NCBI GenBank assembly: GCA_937919225.1
Contig: CALFRH010000118.1
Coordinates: 1 to 37,534 of the forward strand
DNA from: an uncultured Parvularcula sp.
GTDB taxonomy: Bacteria; Pseudomonadota; Alphaproteobacteria; Caulobacterales; Parvularculaceae
Length of the DNA: 37,534 bases
Direction of reading: 5' to 3'
Below, piece by piece: positions 16,946 to 25,155 of this stretch (within the stretch, counting starts at the first letter, position 1; each line of letters starts with the position of its first letter). The notes under the pieces were generated by a model that saw nothing but the letters and a program-made list of their open reading frames with translations, was not told the origin of the DNA and searched no databases. Position numbers and translations under genes: made by a program.

Positions 16946-17691
16946 GCGGACACCTCCTGCCCCGCATCTTGGCAATAGGCAGCCCAGCCGCGAGCACGCT
17001 CTTCACAGGCCGGACATTCACCACACCCGTAGCCCCAATCATGGCGTTGGCTGCGATCACCGCGGTAGCAAGTATGGCTATGCTCAACGATAAGGTCGAC
17101 GAGCGCCTCGCCGCCCACTTGTTTCGCAAGGGCCCAAGTCTGCCCTTTGGTCAGATGCATAAGGGGCGTCTCTACCGCGATGGGGGCAGCGAGCCCCAAC
17201 CGTAGAGTGGTTTGCATCGCGTCAATCGTCGCCGCCCGGCAATCAGGGTACCCAGCATTATCCGTCTCGCACATCCCGCCCACCAAAACCGTCAGACCCT
17301 GTTTTGCCGCCAACGCGCCAGCAAAGGTAAGGAATGCTAGATTGCGACCCGGCACAAAGGTGGTTGGCAATCCTGTCTCTCCCGCGGTGATGGGCAGGTC
17401 CGCAGTCATTGCGGTTTCCCCAATTTCCGAGAAGGTTGGAATCGACAGAAGGTGATCTGGCCCTAGCCGGTCGGCCCAGCCGGGCTTTTCTCCATAGAGT
17501 GAGCGAAGGCGCTGCCGCGCTTCCAACTCCACCGCATGGCGTTGGCCATACGCAAAACCCACCGTCTCTACATGATCGTATCGGTTAAGCGCCCAGGCAA
17601 GGCAGGTTGCCGAGTCCTGGCCACCCGAAAAGAGGACCAGTGCCCCGACGGTTTTCTCGCCAGGAAGAGGAGATGAGGTCGGTTCTGCCAT
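16942..17691 (-). CDS. queC: 7-cyano-7-deazaguanine synthase QueC
   Basis: An ATP-dependent enzyme that turns the QueE product into preQ0, the precursor of queuosine in tRNA. From the ATG used here it has 249 residues: the PP-loop SGGQDS at about 22-27, [42 protein letters not shown] and the C-terminal zinc site CYRGDR...[16 protein letters not shown]. An in-frame GTG 12 codons upstream could also start it; neither has a good Shine-Dalgarno, so the start is uncertain. It overlaps queE by four bases. The other queuosine genes are not in the window. Confidence 0.93.
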   Translation of the reverse strand: MAEPTSSPLPGEKTVGALVLFSGGQDSATCLAWALNRYDHVETVGFAYGQRHAVELEARQRLRSLYGEKPGWADRLGPDHLLSIPTFSEIGETAMTADLPITAGETGLPTTFVPGRNLAFLTFAGALAAKQGLTVLVGGMCETDNAGYPDCRAATIDAMQTTLRLGLAAPIAVETPLMHLTKGQTWALAKQVGGEALVDLIVEHSHTCYRGDRSQRHDWGYGCGECPACEERARGWAAYCQDAGQEVSA

Positions 17692-17769
17692 GCCATAGCG
17701 TCTATGGCCTAATGGGGAGAATTTCACGGCAAAAGTGCGGCCGTTAACCTTTTCAGAACGCTTTTCTAC

Positions 17770-17904
17770 TTAAAGTTGAGTTGTTCGGGGCGGCTCCCTC
17801 CCTCACCCCGGCCGGTGCCCCTGCGCGCTCCCTCAAGGCAGCCGGCTCGCTCCGAATATGATGGGTGTCTCGGGTTGCCCTGCTCGAGGCACCCATCTTC
17901 TTTT
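17770..17904 (+). ncRNA. Candidate small RNA ending in a terminator hairpin
   Basis: A short structured stretch with no gene on its strand. TTCGG (17784-17788) can pair with CCGAA (17852-17856), enclosing an inner stem made by CCGG-TGCC and GGCA-g-CCGG. Two unpaired C-rich stretches (CTCCCTCC and CTCCCTC) resemble the anti-Shine-Dalgarno loops of several alphaproteobacterial sRNAs. A 13-bp terminator stem (one U-G pair) with TTCTTTT closes the unit. A convincing promoter was not found. The alternative is that these are leader structures of queC or the end of the ZIP transcript on the other strand. Confidence 0.35.
17860..17904 (+). terminator. Strong hairpin with T-run between queC and the ZIP gene
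   Basis: GATGGGTGTCTCG (17860-17872) and CGAGGCACCCATC (17885-17897) form 13 pairs, one of them U-G, around a 12-base loop. TTCTTTT follows on the plus strand. On the minus strand, downstream of the ZIP stop, the hairpin is preceded by A-rich sequence but not followed by T's, so it points to a plus-strand transcript, or acts in both directions only weakly. Confidence 0.7.
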
Positions 17905-17919
17905 CACCCCATCATCAGC

Positions 17920-18807
17920 TTAATGGTCGTGGGTATCATGGTCCTCATGATCGTGGGCCTCATGATCATGGTCGCTATGGTCGTCATGCTCGGGCTCATC
18001 CGCCTCGTGATCATCATGATCATGCTCACCCTTTTCATGGTCATGGTCCGCCTCGTCTTCATGCTCATGGGTATCGTGGTCGTGAGCGCCATGATCGTGG
18101 GTGTGGACAAGGGAGAGGCCGACCGCCAACGCAATACCAGCCAGATAAGGAATGACCGCATTGATCCGCATGGACCGGTTGATATGCATCGGCAGATGTG
18201 TCGCGCCTAAGTACAAAAGGGCCCCGCATGCTGCTGCGAGCAACATGCCAATCGTTTGAGGGGAAGCATCAGCAAGAACCGATTGCGAGGCCACTGCGCC
18301 CAAGGGTGTTGTCAGCGCCGCTCCAAAAAATGCGCCCAGCATTGACCAACCAACCCCCGCTCCCCCCGCCCGCATCAAGGCGAACAAAATGACCCCCTCA
18401 GCGAATTCATGAGCGATGAGGCCAATCGACGCGATGAGGCCCGTTTGAAATCCGTGGTCGAATAGAATGCCGTACTCAAACCCGTCGATAAATGAATGAA
18501 GACCTATAGCAAGAAGCGGCGTGATAGCCGCGCCACGGCTCATTTTCGTCAAAAGGTTCAGGCCATAAAGCGACGCATACCCCGCTAATGCCAAGAGTGG
18601 TGCCCATTGCGTCGACGCCAACGCTTCAGGAAACAGCATCAGCGCGGTCGTGATCAGGATCCCCGCCGCAAATGCGGTGAAGTAGATCTGATTTCGCTGC
18701 GCCCAGCCATCGCGGACAAGAACAGCGGCAAGCCCCAAGGTCGCAACCAACGCCGCGATCAAGCTCGCCCACACCGCCGGTGGCACTGTGTTGAGCACCT
18801 GCTGCAT
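17920..18807 (-). CDS. ZIP family divalent metal transporter with histidine-rich tail
   Basis: A 295-residue inner-membrane importer of zinc or related metals. About eight transmembrane helices are visible. The two metal-site helices carry HSFIDGFEYG and HEFAEGVILF, the ZIP TM4 and TM5 motifs. The last 58 residues are almost only His, Asp and Glu, with 19 histidines (for example HDHDTHEHEDEADHDH), and would face the aqueous side after the final helix. In most ZIP proteins the histidine-rich part is the loop between TM3 and TM4, which here lacks histidines. The start MQQVLNTV has AGGAG upstream; a start 51 codons earlier would add a hydrophilic tail with no signal. No Zur box was recognised. 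Confidence 0.88.
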   Translation of the reverse strand: MQQVLNTVPPAVWASLIAALVATLGLAAVLVRDGWAQRNQIYFTAFAAGILITTALMLFPEALASTQWAPLLALAGYASLYGLNLLTKMSRGAAITPLLAIGLHSFIDGFEYGILFDHGFQTGLIASIGLIAHEFAEGVILFALMRAGGAGVGWSMLGAFFGAALTTPLGAVASQSVLADASPQTIGMLLAAACGALLYLGATHLPMHINRSMRINAVIPYLAGIALAVGLSLVHTHDHGAHDHDTHEHEDEADHDHEKGEHDHDDHEADEPEHDDHSDHDHEAHDHEDHDTHDH

Positions 18808-19031
18808 CCCACTCCTAGGGGGTACGACGAAGGGGGACCCCCACATCCCATCGCTCGGTTCCTCGCAGCTTTTTAAGGTCTGCACAAGCGGAATACGTGA
18901 TAGAGTAACGTCGCTGATCGGGTTGGCGCCAAGCTCAAACCGTTGGCTGACCCGGGCCACTGAAAGACGGCCATTGTGATGCCCGTTTACCGTGATACCA
19001 TCTTAAAAAGGCCCATAGAGGAGACGCACCA

Positions 19032-19547
19032 ATGCCGCCCCTGAACGCCCTTTCCCCACTCCACTTTGCCATGGTCGCCGGACTTGTTCTCGGCATTGCG
19101 GCATGCGCCACCCAGACAGCCGATGGCCCCGACGAAAAAGAACACGACGAACAGGAAAAAGGGGGCCGCCCGCTGGACGACCCTCGTATTGGCGAGCAGG
19201 TCAACCGCCTGTGCTTTGCCATCGCGATCTCTGGATTTAATGACTGGGATGGTGGTGACGGGGTCATCGTCCGCAAAGGGGTTCGCGACCGCTATCTCGT
19301 CACTCTTCTGCCCGGCTGCACGCCCATCCGAAATGCCCAGCGAATTGGGGTAACAGATCGGTTTGGCAGTGGCTGCCTTGAGCGCGGCGACAGACTTTTC
19401 GTTTCCAGTGACATTTTCCCGTCCCGCCGCAGCAGTCCGTTTGATTCCGATTTTTGCCGGATAAAAGCGATTTATGAGTGGAAGGATGCGCCCGAAGCTG
19501 ACACAGAAGCGGACGAAACCGACCCTGACAGCGAGACCGATGAATAA
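19032..19547 (+). CDS. DUF6491-like lipoprotein
   Basis: A 171-residue predicted lipoprotein. The signal has a lipobox, GIAAC, with the cysteine at 25. A charged linker follows, and then a small domain with LCFAIAISGFNDWDGGDGVIVRKGVRDRYLVTLLPGCTP and DFCRIKAIYEWKD. The pattern of paired cysteines and the YLV core resemble DUF6491 proteins; the function of that group is unknown. The end is highly acidic (EADTEADETDPDSETDE). AGGAG lies eight bases before the ATG. The stop overlaps the start of the carbonic-anhydrase-like gene by eight bases. Confidence 0.72.
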   Translation: MPPLNALSPLHFAMVAGLVLGIAACATQTADGPDEKEHDEQEKGGRPLDDPRIGEQVNRLCFAIAISGFNDWDGGDGVIVRKGVRDRYLVTLLPGCTPIRNAQRIGVTDRFGSGCLERGDRLFVSSDIFPSRRSSPFDSDFCRIKAIYEWKDAPEADTEADETDPDSETDE

Positions 19548-20112
19548 TTCTACACAGCCGCTTATTCTGCCCTTCCACGGGAAAACCCCAATCGTTCACG
19601 AAACCGCCTTCATCGCGCCTGGCGCGGTCTTGATCGGCGATGTGGAAATTGGGCCCGAAGCGTCGGTCTGGTACGGCTCAGTGCTGCGAGCCGATACCAA
19701 CGCTATCAAGGTGGGTGCCCGAAGCAATATTCAGGATGGAACCATCATCCATGTGGATGATCCCTCTATTGGGGGGACCCCCACCTTAATCGGTGAGAAC
19801 GTCCTTGTGGGTCATAAATGTATGCTGCACGGCTGCACCGTCGATGACGGCGGCTTTGTGGGGATGTGTGCCACCATGCTTGATGGCTCTACCGTAGAGA
19901 GCGGCGGCTTCCTCGCCGCCGGGGCCTTCCTCGGGCCCCGCAAAACAGTGCCTGCGGGCGAGATGTGGGCTGGCCTGCCCGCGCGGAAGCTGCGCGATCT
20001 AAGGGAAGGCGAAGACAAGATGGCAATCGCCGGCGCGGCCCATTACGTGGAGGAAGCAAGCCTCCATCGCCTGGCCGTGAGCGCGTATAGCAGTCAGGAA
20101 AATGATACGTAA
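19540..20112 (+). CDS. Gamma-class carbonic anhydrase family protein
   Basis: A 190-residue left-handed beta-helix protein. Hexapeptide-repeat sequence runs through most of it (APGAVLIGDVEIGPEASVWYGSVLRAD, VGARSNIQDG, IGENVLVGHKCMLHGC). The three zinc-ligand histidines of gamma carbonic anhydrases are in place: H71 in IIHVDD and H92/H97 in GHKCMLHGC. A C-terminal helix (KMAIAGAAHYVEEASLHRLA) packs against the helix in family members. Members hydrate CO2 or serve as uncharacterised metal enzymes; activity here is not proven. The internal ATG was chosen because it lies over the preceding stop in a coupled arrangement. It overlaps the next gene by 11 bases. Confidence 0.92.
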   Translation: MNNSTQPLILPFHGKTPIVHETAFIAPGAVLIGDVEIGPEASVWYGSVLRADTNAIKVGARSNIQDGTIIHVDDPSIGGTPTLIGENVLVGHKCMLHGCTVDDGGFVGMCATMLDGSTVESGGFLAAGAFLGPRKTVPAGEMWAGLPARKLRDLREGEDKMAIAGAAHYVEEASLHRLAVSAYSSQENDT

Positions 20113-20491
20113 ACTGTATAGACGGTATCAGTTTGGGCAGCTCCTTAAGCTAGCTCGGATTCTCAGGCGCAATTATGGCGGCGGGCCTACCTATACTATG
20201 GGTCAAGTACGAAGAGCCGTCGAACAATTGCGCATCCCTCTCCGTCTTCAGTACTACGCCTTTGCCCTATATCTTGGCGCCGATGAGTATGGCCGAACTA
20301 TCGCCGGGGCCAATGACGCTCCCGAGTACCAGACCGCTCGCAACGAATGGCTCGATGGCATGGGCAACGGCGCTCCCCTCCTCCCCATCGAAGGCGGGCC
20401 CAAAACCGTCATCGCCACATATGGTGCCGAAGGGGTTAGTGTAGGCGATAGTGGTTTTGGCGGGGACAGCGGCGGAGACGGCAGCCACTAG
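20102..20491 (+). CDS. Small basic protein with glycine-rich tail, DUF6559-like
   Basis: A 129-residue soluble protein with no assigned function. The N-terminal half (MIRKLYRRYQFGQLLKLARILRRNYGG, then YTMGQVRRAVEQLRIPLRLQYYAFALYL) is basic and helical, and resembles short uncharacterised proteins grouped as DUF6559. A proline-rich stretch follows, and the end is a low-complexity Gly/Ser/Asp tail (SGFGGDSGGDGSH). That tail looks like those of DUF2786-free membrane-associated small proteins, but this is not a firm match. The overlap with the carbonic-anhydrase-like gene suggests one transcript of three genes. Confidence 0.6.
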   Translation: MIRKLYRRYQFGQLLKLARILRRNYGGGPTYTMGQVRRAVEQLRIPLRLQYYAFALYLGADEYGRTIAGANDAPEYQTARNEWLDGMGNGAPLLPIEGGPKTVIATYGAEGVSVGDSGFGGDSGGDGSH

Positions 20492-20599
20492 CCGCGGGAA
20501 ATCGCTTGTTGACCGCCAGCCGGCCCCAGACGGACGCCAAAAAACATCCAATATTCACCCTTTTTCCTTACGTTCCTATCGGTTTGGCAGGTAGACGCG

Positions 20600-22381
20600 A
20601 TGAAACAGCTTCAACCGGTTAAGAAATTTTTAAGGCTAGAGGAAAATCCGATCGATCCAGCATCGATGCGGATTACCTCGATCTTTTACATCACCCTCAC
20701 CTTCTCAGCACTGATGGCGGTGAGCTTCGTCGTCCTTTGCTTCACCTACGAGCTTTGGGCGATTGAACACACAATGAGTGCGGCGATGAGCGTCACACTG
20801 ATGGGGATTGTTTTCTTACTAAGGTACATCAAGCAGCCCCTTTTCTACTGGCTGATCTTCACCATCATCATGACACCCTCCCTGTTCATGGTGACGCTGT
20901 ATGACGGAACGGGGATCCATTCTTCCCTCGTCCCAATTGTCGCCTTCAGCCCATTTTTAAGTGGATACATTGCCGGGAAAATTGGCGCCGTCGCCTCGTG
21001 GTTCACCGTCACCGGTGCGCTGACCGTTATGTATCTCTATACGGATGACCGAACAGCGGGTGTTGCGAGCATCGGACCAGCGACAGATCGTTACGTCATG
21101 AGCATCGTGGCCGCGACCCTCGCCCTCGCGGTGGCCATCAAGCTGACAGAACAGCTCTACCAAGCCTTATCTGAGGCCCGCTCTGCCGCCGACCGTGCGC
21201 GAAAAGCCGAAAGTGCGAAATCTCTCTTCTTAGCCAATATGAGTCATGAAATCCGTACACCTCTTAATGGAGTACTCGGTATGGCTCACGCGTTGAATAC
21301 AGCTGACCTGACCCATACCCAGAAAGATCAAGTCGATACGATTTTGGAATCGGGGAAGACACTCATGACAGTGGTCAATGACGTTCTCGACATCTCGAAA
21401 ATCCAATCTGGCAAAATGGAGATTTCCCCGGTCCCGTCAAGCATACGCCATCTAATGAAGCGCCTCATAAAGCTCTGGGAACCCACCGCAGCGGAGAAAC
21501 GATTGGTTCTCACGCTTGATATTGAGGAAGGCATGCACGACTGGTACGCGTTCGACCCTGTCCGTGTTCGGCAATGCGTCTCTAACCTCATCTCAAATGC
21601 ACTCAAATTTACAAGCGAAGGGTCCGTATCGATTTGCATACGCCTCATCACAGAGGGCGAAAATGACCAAACAAAACCACTACTCGAGATCAGTGTCACA
21701 GACACAGGCATTGGTATGTCACAAGACGCCCAAGCGCGCCTCTTTACCGTCTTCAGCCAAGCCGAAAGCTCAACCTCCCGCCGGTTTGGCGGCACGGGCC
21801 TCGGTCTGAAAATAACTCGCGACCTCGCCCGTCTGATGGGTGGCGACGCAACGGTGACAAGCGTACCCGGTGAAGGATCAACGTTCACCTTGCGATTCCA
21901 AGCGACACCAACCGAGCAGCAGCAGAAAGCCGTCAGCCAAAGCACAATTAATCAGGGTGCTGCCGGTGCCTTGCGGGGCAAAAGTATCCTTCTAGTGGAC
22001 GATAATGAGGTCAACCGGAAGGTGGCACGGGTCTTTTTGGAAGCGCAGAATGTTACTGTCATCGACGCAGAGCACGGTGCCGAAGCCCTAGAGTGGCTCG
22101 ACCAAAAATCGTTCGACCTCGTCCTCCTCGACATGCAAATGCCGGTAATGGACGGACCGGAAACCATCAAGCGTATTCGAGCCGACGATGTGCCCTACAA
22201 AGATGTTCCTGTCATCGCCCTGACGGCAGAGGCGATGGAAGGCGATAAGCGGAAATGCCTTGCCATGGGGATGGACGGCTATGTTGCCAAACCCATCGAC
22301 CCCAATGCCCTCATTGCAGAGGCCACGCGCGTCTTAAACACGCCGATAGAACACCGGTCCAATAAGGCCGATGCAGCTTAA
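20600..22381 (+). CDS. Hybrid sensor histidine kinase
   Basis: A 593-residue membrane kinase. Six transmembrane helices (about 26-48, 57-74, 80-99, 108-125, 128-146 and 166-182) form a sensor with almost no periplasmic part. Then come the HisKA domain with phospho-accepting H216 in FLANMSHEIRTPLNGVLG, a HATPase domain with NLISNALKF, DTGIGM and RRFGGTGLGLKITRDLA, and a receiver domain (about 465-580) with VDDNEVNRKVA and phosphate-accepting D511 in LLDMQMPVMDG. No cognate regulator or Hpt gene is adjacent, so it is an orphan whose output is unknown. The signal may be a membrane-dissolved or intracellular cue. Confidence 0.92.
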   Translation: MKQLQPVKKFLRLEENPIDPASMRITSIFYITLTFSALMAVSFVVLCFTYELWAIEHTMSAAMSVTLMGIVFLLRYIKQPLFYWLIFTIIMTPSLFMVTLYDGTGIHSSLVPIVAFSPFLSGYIAGKIGAVASWFTVTGALTVMYLYTDDRTAGVASIGPATDRYVMSIVAATLALAVAIKLTEQLYQALSEARSAADRARKAESAKSLFLANMSHEIRTPLNGVLGMAHALNTADLTHTQKDQVDTILESGKTLMTVVNDVLDISKIQSGKMEISPVPSSIRHLMKRLIKLWEPTAAEKRLVLTLDIEEGMHDWYAFDPVRVRQCVSNLISNALKFTSEGSVSICIRLITEGENDQTKPLLEISVTDTGIGMSQDAQARLFTVFSQAESSTSRRFGGTGLGLKITRDLARLMGGDATVTSVPGEGSTFTLRFQATPTEQQQKAVSQSTINQGAAGALRGKSILLVDDNEVNRKVARVFLEAQNVTVIDAEHGAEALEWLDQKSFDLVLLDMQMPVMDGPETIKRIRADDVPYKDVPVIALTAEAMEGDKRKCLAMGMDGYVAKPIDPNALIAEATRVLNTPIEHRSNKADAA

Positions 22382-22428
22382 GGCGCTGACAACGCTATAG
22401 GCCGCGAGGACGAATAGCGGGTCACGTC

Positions 22429-22449
22429 GAGATTGTCCGTGACAATCTC
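22429..22449. other. Perfect 9-3-9 hairpin after the histidine kinase
   Basis: GAGATTGTC-CGT-GACAATCTC is a perfect inverted repeat 47 bases after the kinase stop. No T-run follows, so it is not a normal intrinsic terminator, though it could protect the mRNA end. Confidence 0.5.
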
Positions 22450-22485
22450 ACCCCTGAGGAACCCACTGACACATTGTACCACCGG

Positions 22486-22578
22486 GTGTTCTGATTAAAT
22501 CAGCTCGATGCAATAGAGCCTTTGTTTTTCGCGCATGAGCAACTTTCTCCGATCCAACGTGATCGCCCGGCGCGCTAG
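22486..22578 (+). repeat. Dispersed intergenic repeat, copy R4
   Basis: This is the copy nearest to R1: GATGCAATAGAGCCTTTG, TTTTTCGCGCATGAGC, AACTTTCTCCGATCC, and GTGATCGCCCGGCGCGCTAG. The inverted pair CTGATT/AATCAG lies near its left end. It sits between the kinase and the membrane methyltransferase gene, far from the other three copies and not next to an RTX gene. Confidence 0.7.
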
Positions 22579-22628
22579 CCTCCTCACTCAATTAGGCGTG
22601 GTGCTTTTCCTGTTAGACCAATTTCTTA

Positions 22629-22647
22629 ATTGATAATGATTTGCAAT
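22629..22647 (+). promoter_or_regulatory. Fur-type iron box upstream of the methyltransferase gene
   Basis: ATTGATAAT-G-ATTTGCAAT is a 9-1-9 inverted repeat with two mismatches. It is almost the same as the box upstream of the TonB receptor (TTTAATAATGACTTGCAAT; most positions equal). It ends about 30 bases before the likely start codon, so bound repressor would cover the promoter. Confidence 0.6.
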
Positions 22648-22677
22648 AGCAATATAGTGGTGAGCATGGAGAGCCCT

Positions 22678-23388
22678 ATGGACGCCAACACCCCTGCGCA
22701 AAGCGCGAAACCGCAAACCAAAAACCCAATTCGGTTTGTCCCCAACGCCATATTCGCTGGTCTTATTCTCGCGACCCTCCTCCGGTGGGAGACGCTGGGT
22801 TGGCCACCCTTCGTTTGGTTGGCGGCAAGTATCGTTACCGGCATGATCAGGGGACCCCACGCCCGAGCGAACAACGACAATGTTGTTATCGAGAACCGTA
22901 AAGGCATTCTTGAAATGGTTCTTATGGGAGGCGTCATTGGCACAATGGGCGGATTGCCTATGATCCACCTTGCAACCGGGGTTTTCTCGGCCGCTGACTA
23001 CACCCTGCCCCCCGCCGCCGCGATCTTAGGTAGCGCTCTCCAACTTCCGTTCCTGTGGCTATTTTGGCGAAGCCATGCTGACCTTGGTCGCAACTGGAGT
23101 GTTTCTGTCGAATTGCGGGACGATCATGGCCTCATCACCAATGGGGTCTACAAACGAATTCGTCATCCGATGTATGCGGCGATTTGGCTGAGCATCATTG
23201 CTCAACCTCTCCTGGTCCAAAATTGGGTCGCCGGTTGCCTAGCCATCCCAGCGTTCTTGGCCATGTATCTTCTGCGTGTTCCCCGTGAAGAAGCGATGAT
23301 GCGCGAGCATTTCGGCACAGCGTATGAGGATTATATGAACCAAACCGGCCGTATCATTCCTCGTTTTAACCAGCGGAAGACTGCATAA
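22678..23388 (+). CDS. Isoprenylcysteine carboxyl methyltransferase-family membrane protein
   Basis: A 236-residue integral membrane protein with about five helices. The C-terminal third has the ICMT/PEMT SAM-binding pattern: GRNWSVSVELRDDHGLITNGVYKRIRHPMYAAIW (RHPMY at about 162-166) and, later, REEAMMREHFGTAYEDYMNQTGRIIP. Bacterial members methylate various lipophilic substrates; the target here is unknown. The ATG with GGAG six bases upstream is used; an ATG four codons earlier is also possible. An iron-type operator just upstream suggests Fur control, which is unusual for this family and links it to the TonB receptor. A terminator shared with rpsA lies right after the stop. Confidence 0.82.
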   Translation: MDANTPAQSAKPQTKNPIRFVPNAIFAGLILATLLRWETLGWPPFVWLAASIVTGMIRGPHARANNDNVVIENRKGILEMVLMGGVIGTMGGLPMIHLATGVFSAADYTLPPAAAILGSALQLPFLWLFWRSHADLGRNWSVSVELRDDHGLITNGVYKRIRHPMYAAIWLSIIAQPLLVQNWVAGCLAIPAFLAMYLLRVPREEAMMREHFGTAYEDYMNQTGRIIPRFNQRKTA

Positions 23389-23418
23389 AAAAACCCTGGC
23401 ATGTTTCCATGCCAGGGT
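23387..23418 (-). terminator. Intrinsic terminator of rpsA
   Basis: ACCCTGGCATG and CATGCCAGGGT are perfect 11-bp arms around TTTC. On the minus strand the stem is followed by a run of seven T, so it ends rpsA about 30 bases past its stop. On the plus strand it directly follows the methyltransferase stop but has no T-run there. Confidence 0.93.
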
Positions 23419-23448
23419 CTTGGTGGTTCAGTAAAGACGAGAGCCGGT

Positions 23449-25155
23449 TTAACCCTTGCCGTCTTCCGTGTCCTTGAGGGCTGCCCCCAAAATATCGCCA
23501 AGCGAGGCGCCAGCATCGGCAGAGCCGAACTGTTCGACTGCCTCTTTCTCCTCGGCCATCTCACGGGCTTTGATGGAAAGGCTGAGACGACGGGACGCTG
23601 CGTCGAGCGCAACGATCCGGGCATCAATCTTATCGCCAATGGCAAAACGCTCCGGACGCTGTTCGTTCCGGTCACGGCTGAGGTCAGATTTACGGATGAA
23701 GGCCTTTGGCCCACCATCGCCGCCCACACGAACCTCGATGCCGCCATTTTCTACAGCGGTCACCTCACACGTGACGTCATCGCCTTTGCGCAGTTCGCCA
23801 ACGGCATCCATCGGATCATTGGCCACCTGTTTGATACCTAAGGAGATGCGTTCCTTATCAGGATCAACGTCAAGGACTTTGGCTTTCACCATCTGGCCCT
23901 TCTCATAATCCTGGATTGCATCGTCACCGGAGCGTTCCCAATCAAGGTCAGACAAGTGCACCATGCCGTCCATGTCGTCGTCGATGCCGACGAACAGACC
24001 GAACTCAGTGATATTCTTGATTTCACCTTCAATGGTGGAGCCAATCGGGTGACGCTCTGCAAAGCTCTCCCATGGGTTGGAGAGAGTTTGCTTGAGGCCA
24101 AGCGAAATGCGCCGCTTGCTCTCGTCGACTTCGAGGACCATCACGTCGACCTCTTGGCCGGCGTTGACAATAGACGAAGGCGGAACGTTTTTCTTCACCC
24201 AAGACATTTCAGAGACGTGGACGAGGCCTTCAATACCATCTTCCAGTTCAACGAATGCACCATAATCAGTGATATTGGTGATCTTGCCGTGGAACTTGCC
24301 GCCAATGGGGTATTTGGCTTGCACGCCTTCCCATGGATCAGGCTGCAACTGCTTCATGCCAAGGCTGATGCGCGAGGTCTCAGGGTTGATCTTGATGATC
24401 TTCACCTGAACCGTATCATTGACATTCAGCACCTCTGACGGGTGGTTCACCCGGCTCCAGCTCATGTCCGTGACGTGAAGAAGACCGTCCACACCAGGCG
24501 CCAGTTCAACGAATGCGCCGTAGTCGGTGATATTCTTCACCACACCATCGCGCTGATCGCCCTCACTCAAGTCACGGACGACCTCCTGACGATGTTCCGC
24601 CCGATCCTCTTCAAGGACAGACCGGCGGGACACAACAATGTTCCCGCGCCGCTTATCCATTTTGAGGATCTTAAAGGGCTGCGAGATATTCATCAGCGGT
24701 GTCGCATCGCGGACGGGACGAATGTCAACCTGGCTACCGGGCAGGAAGGCCACAGCGCCACCAAGGTCCACGGTAAAGCCCCCCTTCACGCGGTTAAAGA
24801 TGATGCCGTCGACGCGGTCTTCATCTTCAAAACTCTTCTCGAGACGTTCCCAAGCTTCCTCGCGACGGGCGCGATCACGGCTGATAACAGCTTCGCCTTG
24901 GGCGTTTTCAATCCGGTCGATGAACACATCGACCTGGTCGCCGACTTTCAGATCAAACTCCGCACCGGGATCAGTGAACTCGCGGAGGGGCACGCGGCCT
25001 TCCGTTTTCAGACCAACATCGACGATGGCCATGTCTTTTTCGATGCCCGTGATGGTGCCGGTGACAACAGTTTGTTCGAAGGTTTGCCGATCAACGACGG
25101 AGGCTTCGAACATTTCCGCGAACTCGTCGCGGGTGGGGTTAAGGGTTTCAGACAA
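23449..25155 (-). CDS. rpsA: 30S ribosomal protein S1
   Basis: A 568-residue RNA-binding ribosomal protein needed to load most mRNAs. It contains six S1 domains; the classic pattern is clear in KNITDYGAFVELAPGVDGLLHVTDMSW and NITDYGAFVELEDGIEGLVHVSEMSW. The length is normal for alphaproteobacteria. The reading frame has a TAG stop four codons upstream of MSETLNPTRDEF (read from TTG), and no ATG or GTG lies between, so translation must begin at TTG (or ATT). AGAGG lies six bases before the TTG. Usually rpsA follows cmk directly; here a TonB receptor gene on the other strand lies between them. Confidence 0.97.
   Translation of the reverse strand: MSETLNPTRDEFAEMFEASVVDRQTFEQTVVTGTITGIEKDMAIVDVGLKTEGRVPLREFTDPGAEFDLKVGDQVDVFIDRIENAQGEAVISRDRARREEAWERLEKSFEDEDRVDGIIFNRVKGGFTVDLGGAVAFLPGSQVDIRPVRDATPLMNISQPFKILKMDKRRGNIVVSRRSVLEEDRAEHRQEVVRDLSEGDQRDGVVKNITDYGAFVELAPGVDGLLHVTDMSWSRVNHPSEVLNVNDTVQVKIIKINPETSRISLGMKQLQPDPWEGVQAKYPIGGKFHGKITNITDYGAFVELEDGIEGLVHVSEMSWVKKNVPPSSIVNAGQEVDVMVLEVDESKRRISLGLKQTLSNPWESFAERHPIGSTIEGEIKNITEFGLFVGIDDDMDGMVHLSDLDWERSGDDAIQDYEKGQMVKAKVLDVDPDKERISLGIKQVANDPMDAVGELRKGDDVTCEVTAVENGGIEVRVGGDGGPKAFIRKSDLSRDRNEQRPERFAIGDKIDARIVALDAASRRLSLSIKAREMAEEKEAVEQFGSADAGASLGDILGAALKDTEDGKG

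Noticed and set aside
17692-17919. PreQ1 riboswitch in front of queC
   Set aside because: No match to the known preQ1 aptamer patterns was recognised, and the terminator T-run is on the other strand.
17920-18110. Repetitive CATGATCATGGTC-like DNA
   Set aside because: It encodes the His/Asp/Glu tail of the ZIP transporter on the minus strand.
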